From assembly GCA_017962235.1 (NCBI GenBank), contig JAGCVS010000009.1, positions 1 through 64,000 on the forward strand: 64,000 nucleotides of DNA. Reading direction: 5' to 3'. Every line of letters begins with the position of its first letter. Position 1 is the stretch's first letter. The translations under genes were made by a program, and so were the position numbers. This stretch comes from Bacteroidales bacterium (GTDB lineage Bacteria; Bacteroidota; Bacteroidia; Bacteroidales; UBA932). The notes under the pieces are model-generated. The model did not search any database. It saw only the letters and a program-made list of their open reading frames with translations, and was not told the DNA's origin. Positions 37,804 through 45,062 of this stretch are shown piece after piece.

Positions 37804-38895
37804 ATGGCAGAGAACAAACTATTGGAGAAACTGGAAGACCTCAAGGTGAAGTATGCTTCGCTGCAGAGTCAGCTCGCCGATCCGGAACTGATCAGCGATA
37901 TGAAGCGCTTTGTGCAGGTCAATAAGGAATATAAAGAGCTGGAGCCCATCATTGCAGCGGGCGCAGAATACCGCCGTCAGGTTGAGAGCCTGGATATCGC
38001 CAAGGAGATTCTCCTGAACGAGAAGGACCCCGACCTTCGTGAGATGGCCAAGATGGAGGCGGCCGAGATAGAGGAGCGTCTCCCCAAGATGGAGGAGGAT
38101 ATCAAGCTGTTGCTCATCCCCGCCGACCCTGAAGACGATAAGAACGCCATCCTTGAAATCCGCGGCGGCACCGGCGGCGACGAGGCTGCCATTTTTGCCG
38201 GCGACCTGTTCCGCATGTACACCAAATATTGCGAGAAAAAGGGCTGGCGCATGGAGGTTAACAGTTTCAGCGAGGGCGCCATGGGCGGCTACAAAGAGGT
38301 CGTCTGCAAAATCTCCGGAGAGAAGGTATACGGCACTCTGAAATATGAGAGCGGCGTGCACCGCGTGCAGCGCGTCCCGCAAACCGAGACCCAGGGCCGC
38401 GTGCACACATCCGCGGCTTCCGTGGCAGTGCTGCCGGAGGCGGATGAGTTCGATGTGGAGCTCAATATGAACGATATCCGCAAGGATACTTACTGTGCTT
38501 CCGGCCCCGGCGGCCAGTGCGTGAACACCACTTATTCCGCCGTCCGCCTGACCCACATCCCCACCGGTCTGGTTGTCCAGTGCCAGGACCAGAAGTCTCA
38601 GATAAAGAACTTTGAAAAAGCTCTGGAAGAGCTCCGTACCCGTCTGTACAACTTCGAGTATCAGAAGTACATGAGCGAGATTGCCGCCAAGCGCAAGACC
38701 CTTGTCTCCACCGGCGACCGCAGCGCCAAGATCCGCACCTACAACTATCCTCAGAGCCGTGTCACCGACCATCGTATCGGCTATACCATGTACAATCTCC
38801 CCGTATTCATGGACGGTGAGATACAGGAACTCATAGACCAGCTGCAAATCGCAGAGAACGCAGAGCGTCTGAAAGCCGCCGGCGAAGAGGAATAA
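37804..38895 (+). CDS. prfA: peptide chain release factor 1
   Basis: A 363-residue release factor that recognises UAA and UAG. The GGQ motif is at residues 236-238, and the anticodon-mimicking PxT tripeptide is PQT at 192-194, which marks RF1 rather than RF2. No programmed frameshift is present. The stop TAA directly abuts the ATG of the next gene (TAAATG), so that gene is translationally coupled to prfA. Confidence 0.96.
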   Translation: MAENKLLEKLEDLKVKYASLQSQLADPELISDMKRFVQVNKEYKELEPIIAAGAEYRRQVESLDIAKEILLNEKDPDLREMAKMEAAEIEERLPKMEEDIKLLLIPADPEDDKNAILEIRGGTGGDEAAIFAGDLFRMYTKYCEKKGWRMEVNSFSEGAMGGYKEVVCKISGEKVYGTLKYESGVHRVQRVPQTETQGRVHTSAASVAVLPEADEFDVELNMNDIRKDTYCASGPGGQCVNTTYSAVRLTHIPTGLVVQCQDQKSQIKNFEKALEELRTRLYNFEYQKYMSEIAAKRKTLVSTGDRSAKIRTYNYPQSRVTDHRIGYTMYNLPVFMDGEIQELIDQLQIAENAERLKAAGEEE

Positions 38896-39540
38896 ATGCG
38901 CAAATACGGTACCTGTTTCTTCGAGCAGTATGCTCAGATTACCCTGGCCACACTGCTGGGGGATGAGTTTGACCGCCTGGAGAACAAAGACCGACCCGAC
39001 CTTCAAAGCCCCGACGGCCACAGCCTTGGCATAGAGGTTACCCGCGCCATGGACGAGAGCAAGAATGCAGAGAACGAGCTCTTACTGGACATGGCGGGCG
39101 TCACCGGCAGCCGCAAATACAAGGATACCCTCGAAGAGATTCTGGAGAACGGTTATGCCTTCGGTCTGGACGAAGGCGGCCGCATCGGTGTAAAGGAGGT
39201 GCTCTACTGGAAAATGGCCCTCCCCATGCGCCGCATCCTTGAGAGCAAAGTCTCCAAGGTGGGCAACGGCTTCTACGGCCAGTTTGACAAAATGGGGCTC
39301 TTCGTGTTCAGCAAAGAAGATCTGGAAGAGGTAGACGCCATCAAAACCATGAACTTCACCATCGGCTTGCAGAAATACCAGCAGAACCGCTACAACCGCC
39401 TCTATCTGGCCGATGTCAACGACCTGTTTGTCTGCAACCTTGACGACGGCCTGCAAGCCACCTCCCGCCTGAGCCGCTATCCCATCTCCCAAGCCCAGCG
39501 CACCTACTTCTACCACCAGGCCCTCGCCCGCCAGGAGTAA
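38896..39540 (+). CDS. unknown protein with possible PD-(D/E)XK-like motif
   Basis: A 214-residue cytoplasmic protein I cannot assign. An N-terminal helix (EQYAQITLATLLGDEFDRL) is followed by DRPDLQSPDGHSLGIEVTRA (about 32-51). The pattern Pro-Asp ... Gly-Ile-Glu-Val-Thr resembles the PD-(D/E)XK nuclease core with Thr in the Lys position. The remainder is mixed helix and strand, with a basic KYQQNRYNRLYLAD stretch. It is coupled to prfA (adjacent stop and start), and downstream lies the accessory patch. Nuclease function is a hypothesis based on one motif. Confidence 0.6.
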   Translation: MRKYGTCFFEQYAQITLATLLGDEFDRLENKDRPDLQSPDGHSLGIEVTRAMDESKNAENELLLDMAGVTGSRKYKDTLEEILENGYAFGLDEGGRIGVKEVLYWKMALPMRRILESKVSKVGNGFYGQFDKMGLFVFSKEDLEEVDAIKTMNFTIGLQKYQQNRYNRLYLADVNDLFVCNLDDGLQATSRLSRYPISQAQRTYFYHQALARQE

Positions 39541-39556
39541 AGATTTCTCGAAGGCT

Positions 39557-39588
39557 CTTGCACATTAGAAAAGAGTTATTACCTTTGT
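39557..39588 (+). repeat. 31-bp direct repeat copy 1, contains a promoter
   Basis: The sequence 39557-39587 matches 41371-41401 at 28 of 31 positions. Each copy has CTTG, a 19-nt spacer and TACCTTTG, which fits the Bacteroidota -33/-7 promoter. It lies just after the prfA-linked gene, at the left edge of the accessory patch. Confidence 0.75.
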
Positions 39589-39592
39589 GGTG

Positions 39593-39690
39593 GAATCGTC
39601 ACGAGGAATTCGGAAAGGGTTGACAACCCTCTCAAATCTTGATTTGATACGAGCCTCATCTAAAAGTCGCAGCCTAGGCGGCTTTTATTG
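39593..39690 (+). ncRNA. candidate small RNA with three hairpins
   Basis: Downstream of the repeat-borne promoter no plus-strand gene follows. Instead there are three successive inverted repeats: AGGGTTG-A-CAACCCT (39616-39630), TCAAATC-TT-GATTTGA (39632-39647) and a terminator-like AAAAGTCGC/GCGGCTTTT stem (39662-39670 with 39678-39686). This would give a transcript of about 95 nt. The last hairpin also lies at the 3' end of the converging 143-aa gene. No known RNA family is recognised. Confidence 0.4.
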
Positions 39691-40091
39691 TTTATCATAC
39701 GTACGCCTGGAACGGTAATACAGTATTGAATACAATCACCAGTGTTCTTATGAACGCCAACGGTTAACTTAATACTGCCGTGCATGAGAATGACAATGTT
39801 GGAGAATTGTTTCTGATTTTTGTCATACTGTTTCTTGGGTTTCTTCTCATAGTATTTGGCCTTCTTTAAGATCTCAGTTAACTGCAATACAGCTGCAGTG
39901 GACTCATATGTGCCGGATGCGTGGCCTACTGTTTCGTTTATTGAAAGATACTTTACGTATATAAACCTCTTTAGCGATACATTCCACACCCGTTTTTCAG
40001 GATTAGACATTATCCACTTAGCATAAAAATCTTTGATGATTTGTTTACGGGCCTTGATATCTTCCCGACTATTACCCTTCGGAATCTCCAT
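39660..40091 (-). CDS. unknown 143-aa protein, mobile-element type
   Basis: A basic protein I do not recognise with certainty. The N-terminus is helical and charged (MEIPKGNSREDIKARKQIIKDFY). The middle reads SINETVGHASGTYES followed by a helix (AAVLQLTEILKKAKYY), and the C-terminal half has strands IVILMHGSIKLTVGVH and IQYCITVPG. This helix-then-strands order with a conserved His recalls the barnase/RelE-like (BECR) domains attached to phage and conjugative polyvalent proteins. That link is an impression from the pattern only. Base composition is AT-richer than the surrounding housekeeping genes, suggesting transfer. Confidence 0.5.
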   Translation of the reverse strand: MEIPKGNSREDIKARKQIIKDFYAKWIMSNPEKRVWNVSLKRFIYVKYLSINETVGHASGTYESTAAVLQLTEILKKAKYYEKKPKKQYDKNQKQFSNIVILMHGSIKLTVGVHKNTGDCIQYCITVPGVRMINNKSRLGCDF

Positions 40092-40439
40092 ACTGCTATT
40101 TGTTTGCCCTAAAGCTATATCAACTAAACGTCAATGAAGGGACAGAATCTCAAATTGTGACGAATGCCCGAAATTCTTTCTGATTTCAAAAACGGATGTA
40201 CGTTTTCGTGATGGCTCCGCTCCGTTGGCAGTAATGCTTCTGGCAATCGCGGGCTTTTCAGACCGGCTGAACACCGCTCAGAAAAGTCCACTTCCGTCCC
40301 GCGCCCCTCCGCCCCTTCTCCAAATCGACCATATACCTAAGTCGATTTGGAGTGGGGTACTATATTGCCCAAAGCATTCTGCCAGCCTCCGCGTATTTCT
40401 TTTATCGACTTTTCATAAATGGTATTAAGTATAAATAGA
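40092..40439. other. non-coding stretch with a 12-bp inverted repeat
   Basis: About 350 bp with no convincing gene; the short plus-strand frame at 40225-40428 has no recognisable protein. It contains a perfect inverted repeat, CTCCAAATCGAC (40318-40329) and GTCGATTTGGAG (40341-40352), with an 11-nt loop but no T-run on either side. An imperfect CTTTTC...GAAAAG repeat lies near 40255-40288. The first half is probably decayed mobile-element sequence. Confidence 0.5.
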
Positions 40440-40448
40440 TAAATTTGC
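40440..40448 (+). promoter_or_regulatory. promoter -7 element for the DUF2971 gene
   Basis: TAAATTTGC is an exact -7 match ending 23 nt before the chosen ATG at 40472. It overlaps the TTG that opens the longer frame, so that start is unlikely. Confidence 0.55.
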
Positions 40449-40471
40449 GTAGTAACTACAACTACAATATA

Positions 40472-41269
40472 ATGATGGGTAATGGCAAGTTATACAAGTA
40501 TTTAGATGCGGATGGTGGACTGATGATGCTTCAACGTGGCAATCTGCAGTTCACTAATGCGACGCGCTTGAATGACCCTTTCGATTGTCATCCTGCTCTT
40601 TTTGATTTCTCCCACGCCCCCGAGAATCCATACAATTGGCCACCGAAAGAATTCCTGGTTGAGAAAGGGGAAACGGATACAGAGAACGTGCGCAATAGTG
40701 CGTGGATTTGCAGCCTTTCAAAGATTCATAACTCCCTGATGATGTGGAGCTATTATGGAAATCACAAGGGCGTATGTGTCGGTCTGGATATGGAGAAAGC
40801 ACATAAATACCTCTCACAGATTGTTTGTAAGATTTTTATTGGCGCACAGGAAATGGAGGTTCAATACCGAGATGTGATTGACAAACCTGATTATTTTCAT
40901 AATTTCGAAGACCTTTTTCGTTACCAATTGTCCACCAAAGCAAAAGCATGGGAACACGAACAGGAGGTGAGACTGTTGCTTATGGATCCTTCATCGGACG
41001 GTGGGGCTGGACACCCTTGCTATGCTCAAATGACATTGCCAAATGAGCCCAAGAGTAGGAAAGAGTTTATTGATTGGAGGGAAGTGCGTGCATATACACG
41101 TTTGGGCGGTGAATGCTTTGATTCGCTATACTTAGGCGTCAAGATTGAACCAGAAAAACGCGATAGTATTATTGCGGAGGCACGTGCATGCAATCCAGGA
41201 ATAAAGATATATCAAATGTCCATTGATCCGGATGCGTTTAGACTGAAAGAATCATTAATCAATGAATGA
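40472..41269 (+). CDS. DUF2971 domain protein
   Basis: A 265-residue cytoplasmic protein. The family pattern is clear: LYKYLDADGGLMMLQRGNLQFTN then RLNDPFDCHP near the N-terminus, SLSKIHNSLMMWSYYGNHKGVCVGLD in the middle, and LYLGVKIEPEKRDSIIA near the end. DUF2971 has no established activity; its members are scattered, often in variable genomic regions. Here it stands alone behind its own promoter in the AT-rich patch, which points to acquisition by transfer. A defence or stress role is possible but unsupported by the sequence. Confidence 0.85.
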   Translation: MMGNGKLYKYLDADGGLMMLQRGNLQFTNATRLNDPFDCHPALFDFSHAPENPYNWPPKEFLVEKGETDTENVRNSAWICSLSKIHNSLMMWSYYGNHKGVCVGLDMEKAHKYLSQIVCKIFIGAQEMEVQYRDVIDKPDYFHNFEDLFRYQLSTKAKAWEHEQEVRLLLMDPSSDGGAGHPCYAQMTLPNEPKSRKEFIDWREVRAYTRLGGECFDSLYLGVKIEPEKRDSIIAEARACNPGIKIYQMSIDPDAFRLKESLINE

Positions 41270-41370
41270 GTAGTAGAAGTCTCTGAGAAGGCACATAAGG
41301 TGAAATTCATGTGTCTACACAGGCAGGATATCTTGATGGGGTCTATGGGAATAAAGTACTCGCGAAGACG

Positions 41371-41402
41371 CTTGTGCATTAGAAAAGAGTTCTTACCTTT
41401 GC
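41371..41402 (+). repeat. 31-bp direct repeat copy 2, contains a promoter
   Basis: This is the second copy of the repeat at 39557, again CTTG (41371-41374), 19 nt and TACCTTTGC (41394-41402). Transcription from it would run antisense into the truncated gene fragment at 41393-41779. The two copies bracket the 143-aa gene and the DUF2971 gene. Confidence 0.75.
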
Positions 41403-41779
41403 TGTACGGAAGATGTAGGGGAGTTCATGCGGGAAGGTGTATGTGTGCCGCTTAGTTCATCACCTTGCGATTCCTCAACAGTCTCGGCAGGCTGTTTATC
41501 CGTAGTATGGCGGGTATATATTTCTTCCTTATTAGCGCCGTGGGAAATCTTAAAGACTCCTGCGGTTTTTGTTTTCCAGTAGGTACCGTTGTTAGACAAC
41601 TCTACCATTAGCGAATGGTTGTGTTTGTCTGAGAACTGAAGGATGAATGTTTGACGTCCCTTCCGACATTTACCTTTTTTGATTACAGTGTAATTCCTGG
41701 CAACCACCTCGACGAACTGTACAACTGATTCATATCCTGCTTTTTTAATTTGCCGATTGGCGGGAGAATGTGTAAATTA
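41393..41779 (-). pseudogene. 5'-truncated gene fragment (polyvalent-protein C-terminus?)
   Basis: The minus frame is open from just after TAA at 41777-41779 to the stop at 41393 but has no ATG; the only start codon is a GTG at 41707, giving 104 residues. Reading through from the frame's upstream limit gives KKAGYESVVQFVEVVARNY, then QTFILQFSDKHNHSLMVEL and NNGTYWKTKTAGVFKIS. This looks like one continuous domain cut at its 5' end. The style resembles C-terminal parts of large phage or conjugative-element proteins (impression, unverified). It ends inside repeat copy 2. I read it as a remnant. Confidence 0.5.
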
Positions 41780-41785
41780 GCAGTT

Positions 41786-42187
41786 ATGAGAGCCAGACTG
41801 ATACTTATCTTATTGCTGTTGTCGGTGTCCGGGAGTGTGTTCGGGCAGAGGATCAGTGACGGCAATTATTCCACGATAGGGTACATTAAGAGTGACGGTA
41901 CGGTGCAGAGTGCCAGCTATACCACAATCGGGCACATTAATCTGGACGGGAAGGTGCAGAACGCCAATTATTCTACGATTGGTTATATAAAGAGCGACGG
42001 CACTGTGCAGAATGCCAATTACTCTACGGTTGGCTATATTAAGGACGACGGCAGGGTGCAGGATGCGAGCTACAGGACCATCGGGCATGTGAAGGATGGC
42101 AGGATTCAGAATGCGAACTACCGCACGATTGCGCACTATTCCGGCGTGAAGGACAGGTGGGCGGCATTCTTTGTATTTTTCTGGTAG
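41786..42187 (+). CDS. secreted five-repeat beta-flower-type protein
   Basis: A 133-residue exported protein with a signal peptide (about 1-21, SVFGQ). The mature part is five near-identical repeats of 16-17 residues, consensus NYSTIGYIKSDGTVQNA, plus a partial sixth, ending in an aromatic tail (WAAFFVFFW). This pattern matches what NCBI names 5-fold beta-flower proteins, small closed beta structures of unknown role. The start at 41786 is preferred because a -7-like TAAATTAGC (41773-41781) precedes it. The aromatic tail may contact the membrane. Confidence 0.75.
   Translation: MRARLILILLLLSVSGSVFGQRISDGNYSTIGYIKSDGTVQSASYTTIGHINLDGKVQNANYSTIGYIKSDGTVQNANYSTVGYIKDDGRVQDASYRTIGHVKDGRIQNANYRTIAHYSGVKDRWAAFFVFFW
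41863..42114 (+). repeat. 51-bp tandem repeat inside the beta-flower gene
   Basis: There are five coding units: four of 51 bp and one of 48 bp. Units three and four are the most alike at DNA level, suggesting recent duplication or recombination. Copy number may vary between strains. Confidence 0.8.
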
Positions 42188-42202
42188 CTTGTCCTGAGCT
42201 TG

Positions 42203-42328
42203 TTACTTGCGGGCGGCGCGGACAAGTTCCAGGTCAAAGGTCTGGATGAGGGAGGTGAGTTCCAGGCGGGAGTCGGGGAAGAGGGTCTGGAGTGAATCTT
42301 GCAGGGTGGTTTTCAGATTTGTTTTCAT
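42203..42328 (-). CDS. 41-aa small protein
   Basis: A short protein beginning MKTNLKTTLQDSLQTLFPD and ending LELVRAARK, predicted as two amphipathic helices. The start at 42328 is chosen because an exact -7 box, TATCTTTGC (42358 to 42350), lies 22 nt upstream; the longer frame to 42388 would start before that promoter. No family is recognised. It could be a small regulator or structural peptide. Coding is supported only by the promoter placement. Confidence 0.4.
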   Translation of the reverse strand: MKTNLKTTLQDSLQTLFPDSRLELTSLIQTFDLELVRAARK

Positions 42329-42349
42329 GGTTTCCTGTTTTTGTTTGAT

Positions 42350-42387
42350 GCAAAGATATGGCGCCATGTGTGTCAAATCGTGACACA
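42350..42387 (-). promoter_or_regulatory. promoter with operator-like palindrome
   Basis: A minus-strand TATCTTTGC (42358 to 42350) is followed upstream by the inverted repeat TGTGTCA-AATCG-TGACACA (42369-42387). The palindrome covers the place of the -33 element of the 41-aa gene and is 26 nt upstream of the plus-strand -7 box TAACTTTGT (42413-42421) of the divergent lipoprotein gene. It could be the site of a dimeric regulator, and resembles CRP/FNR-type symmetry. Confidence 0.5.
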
Positions 42388-42439
42388 TGGAATAAGTTTG
42401 TTCAAAAAAGAATAACTTTGTGTAAAAGTTTTTGAAGAC

Positions 42440-43108
42440 ATGAGAAGGATACTTATTGTTCTTTTGGCGGCGGTGGCGCTCACTTCTTGCGCAACTGCTC
42501 GCTATTATTCAGAGTTTTCTCCCGCTGCTGCGGCAAATGAGATGGTGCTGCTGGAGCCGGTGGCGACTCACTTCTATATGGACGAGAATGACCGGGAGCA
42601 ATATAGCGATTCCCTTACCGTGGTAGCGGAGAGCCGGATGGTGGATGCGGCGAATCAGCTGGGACTGCCGGTGAACTGCATGATGGAGCTGGACGATGCG
42701 CAGCGCAATGAGGCGATTGCTTTTATGCAGTACCTGATTTCCAGGGACAATGCAGCAAAGGGTGAGGTGCCGATTCCCGGGATTCTGGACGATATGCTTG
42801 AGAGTTCAGGCTACAGATATGGTCTGATTCTTTTTGAAGACGGCATGAACCGCGACAAGGGCAGTTATATCCGCGATGCCGTGATTGGCCTGACTGTGGG
42901 CATATTCCTGGCTGTGGTAACGATGGGTCTGTTTACCACATATCTCTATCCGATGTCGGCCATATCAACCACCCATGCGGCCATACTGGATTCCGTTACG
43001 GACAAGGTCGTCTATTACAATTATGAGCAGATAGAGGCGCTGGACCCTCTAAAGCCGGCGTACGTTACCAAGCAGGTGAGGGAAGTGATGGAAGACTTCC
43101 TGAAGTAA
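42440..43108 (+). CDS. lipoprotein with internal membrane segment
   Basis: A 222-residue lipoprotein (lipobox LTSC, Cys17) of unknown family. The mature part begins with a predicted alpha/beta region (EMVLLEPVATHFYMDEND...), and residues about 148-172 are strongly hydrophobic (VIGLTVGIFLAVVTMGLFTTYLY). The tail STTHAAILDSVTDKVVYYNYEQIEALDPL resembles envelope lipoproteins that assemble at the outer membrane. It is transcribed from its own -7 box, and its stop is 3 nt from the converging rmuC stop. Confidence 0.7.
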   Translation: MRRILIVLLAAVALTSCATARYYSEFSPAAAANEMVLLEPVATHFYMDENDREQYSDSLTVVAESRMVDAANQLGLPVNCMMELDDAQRNEAIAFMQYLISRDNAAKGEVPIPGILDDMLESSGYRYGLILFEDGMNRDKGSYIRDAVIGLTVGIFLAVVTMGLFTTYLYPMSAISTTHAAILDSVTDKVVYYNYEQIEALDPLKPAYVTKQVREVMEDFLK

Positions 43109-43111
43109 GAG

Positions 43112-44563
43112 TTACTCTTCTGAAGATACCTCCTCGAACTGAGTGTTGACAATCAAATCGTCGCCAGGTTCGGGGAGAGCTTTTTTACTGGGGACACCCA
43201 GCCTTTTGACCTGGTTTGCGGAGACAAGTATGCTGTTGCCGGTTTCGCCCAGTTTGAGCTTGCCGTCTGAATATGCCTTCTGCGCATCTTCCAGCTTCTT
43301 GCCCAGGACTGCGTAGTATTTGGTGAAATCTGCCACGCGGTCTATCATGCGGCTGGCGGCGTCTATGATCTTCTGCTGGTTGCGCACCTGCTCTACATTG
43401 CGCCAGCCAAGGGTGATCATGCGCACGAAGGGGAGGATGGTCTCTTCACTGGTAACCAGCACCTTCTTGTCGTATGCGTCGCGCCAGATCTTGGGGTCGT
43501 CTTCATAAGCCAGCTGGAGGGCGGAATAGCTGGGGATGAACATTATAACGAAATCGGTCATGCGGTGGCCCGGCTTGAGGTAGCGGCTGTAGTCCTTGCC
43601 GCTGAGGTTCTTCACCTGGGTGCGGATGGCCTCCACGTTGCGGCGGCGGGCGTCCTGACGCTCCGCATCCGTCTTAGCCTCAAGATAATCTGAATAGGCC
43701 GCCAGCGATACCTTGGAATCCACGGCGATGTCCTGATTGTCTGCAAAGTGCAGGATGAAATCGGGCCGCATTGCCTTCTGGGAATCTTCGTTCTTGATAA
43801 CGAAGCCCAGCTCGTCGCGCAGCGTCTCCTCTTTGTCAAAGTCGCGCCCCTCTGCCATACCTTCGCTTGTGAGCAGGTTGAGCAGGATGGTCTCGCCCCA
43901 GCACCCCTGGTATTTCTTGTTGCCGCGCATCGCCTCCGCAAGGTTGTCCGCCTTGTCACCTATGGACTTTGTCTGGTCTTCCAGCTGCTTCACCGCCTTC
44001 TCAAAGTTTTCCTTGAGGGTGGCGCTGGTTTCCGTCTGCGTCTTCTTATTCTCTTCAAAGGCGCTCTTCATATCGGTGATGTCCTTGCCCAGGCTCTTGG
44101 TGATGCTCTCGAAGTTCTCCCGGGCGCGCTTGTCCAACTCCGCCTCGCGTTGCTTGAGCAGCTTCTCCGTCTGTGCGGTGAGCTCCGCCTTGAGGCTCTC
44201 CGCCTGCGCCTTGAGCGCCTCCTTGTGGGATGCGCGTATATCATCGAGGTTCTTTTCGTAGTTGCGGGCCATCTGCGCTATGAGCTCGTCCTTCACCTTG
44301 ATTTGCTGCTCTGTGGAGGTGCGCACACCCTCAAGGGCGGCCTGGCTGAGCTTTAGCTTGGAGTCCAGGTCGTTGATAGAGGCATCGGCCTCCTTCTGCA
44401 GTTTTTCGCGTTTGCCGCGCTCCACCAGCATGGTGATAAGCACAGCAATGGCCACTGCAACCAGCGCTGCGATTACGATTATCCTTATGAAGGGCATGAT
44501 CACGGCATCCACCCCTTTTTGGACCAGATTGCCGCCGGTGCCGAGTAAAAACGTCATGTACAT
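43112..44563 (-). CDS. rmuC: DNA recombination protein RmuC
   Basis: A 483-residue protein with an N-terminal membrane helix (about 22-46), a long coiled coil (about 50-215) and a C-terminal RmuC nuclease-like domain (about 220-440): GCWGETILLNLL, RPDFILHFADNQDIAVDSKVSLAAY and MFIPSYSALQLAYEDD. RmuC limits inversion between short repeats; the conserved D...D.K core suggests a restriction-enzyme-like fold. It lies 3 nt downstream of the DUF4293-like gene on the same strand. Confidence 0.94.
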   Translation of the reverse strand: MYMTFLLGTGGNLVQKGVDAVIMPFIRIIVIAALVAVAIAVLITMLVERGKREKLQKEADASINDLDSKLKLSQAALEGVRTSTEQQIKVKDELIAQMARNYEKNLDDIRASHKEALKAQAESLKAELTAQTEKLLKQREAELDKRARENFESITKSLGKDITDMKSAFEENKKTQTETSATLKENFEKAVKQLEDQTKSIGDKADNLAEAMRGNKKYQGCWGETILLNLLTSEGMAEGRDFDKEETLRDELGFVIKNEDSQKAMRPDFILHFADNQDIAVDSKVSLAAYSDYLEAKTDAERQDARRRNVEAIRTQVKNLSGKDYSRYLKPGHRMTDFVIMFIPSYSALQLAYEDDPKIWRDAYDKKVLVTSEETILPFVRMITLGWRNVEQVRNQQKIIDAASRMIDRVADFTKYYAVLGKKLEDAQKAYSDGKLKLGETGNSILVSANQVKRLGVPSKKALPEPGDDLIVNTQFEEVSSEE

Positions 44564-44566
44564 AGG

Positions 44567-45007
44567 CTACTTTTTTAACTTCTTACCCATCTTCTTGTGA
44601 AAGTCGCGGGCAATGACGTCGGTGGCGTCGCGCCAGCTGTGGGTGATGGCCAGAAAGTGCAGGGTGATGCACACGAACGGGAAGAGGGTATAGAGGGTGA
44701 AGGTGTAGGCGCTTTTGAGCTGGAAGAAGGCCACCACAAGCCAAATCTGGTATCCCAGCAGGATGAGCATGTTGATTATGCAGACCCTTACCTGAAGGAT
44801 GTACTGCTTCTTATAGAAGATGGCGGCGATGGCCAGCGCCGCGGTGATGAACGTGAACACCAGGAACTGGATGTGCTCCGTGAATTTGATGGAATAGCGC
44901 ATCCCCTCTGCATCATAGCCGTAGCACATCTCCGACCAGAAGAGGGTGATGATAAGGAAGGCGCTTATGCCAAGCAGCACGTTCTGCATCCGGGGCCAGG
45001 TGATCAT
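44567..45007 (-). CDS. DUF4293-like four-helix membrane protein
   Basis: A 146-residue membrane protein with four hydrophobic segments (about 7-27, 46-66, 75-97 and 103-125) and a basic C-terminal tail (KKMGKKLKK). The arrangement and the MITWPRMQNVLLGI start match DUF4293, a Bacteroidota family of unknown role. The start at 45007 is chosen over 45043 because the -7 box TACTTTTGT (45039 to 45031) lies between them. It is probably co-transcribed with rmuC. Confidence 0.7.
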   Translation of the reverse strand: MITWPRMQNVLLGISAFLIITLFWSEMCYGYDAEGMRYSIKFTEHIQFLVFTFITAALAIAAIFYKKQYILQVRVCIINMLILLGYQIWLVVAFFQLKSAYTFTLYTLFPFVCITLHFLAITHSWRDATDVIARDFHKKMGKKLKK

Positions 45008-45026
45008 ATACGGGTCGCTCAATGGT

Positions 45027-45059
45027 TTTGACAAAAGTAACAAAATAAATTATATTTGG
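45027..45059. promoter_or_regulatory. divergent promoters, DUF4293-like gene / transglutaminase-like gene
   Basis: On the plus strand, TTTG (45027-45030), a 20-nt spacer and TATATTTGG (45051-45059) match consensus. On the minus strand, TACTTTTGT (45039 to 45031) matches the -7 box. The two promoters interleave, so the two genes may compete for RNA polymerase. Confidence 0.7.
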
Positions 45060-45062
45060 GAC

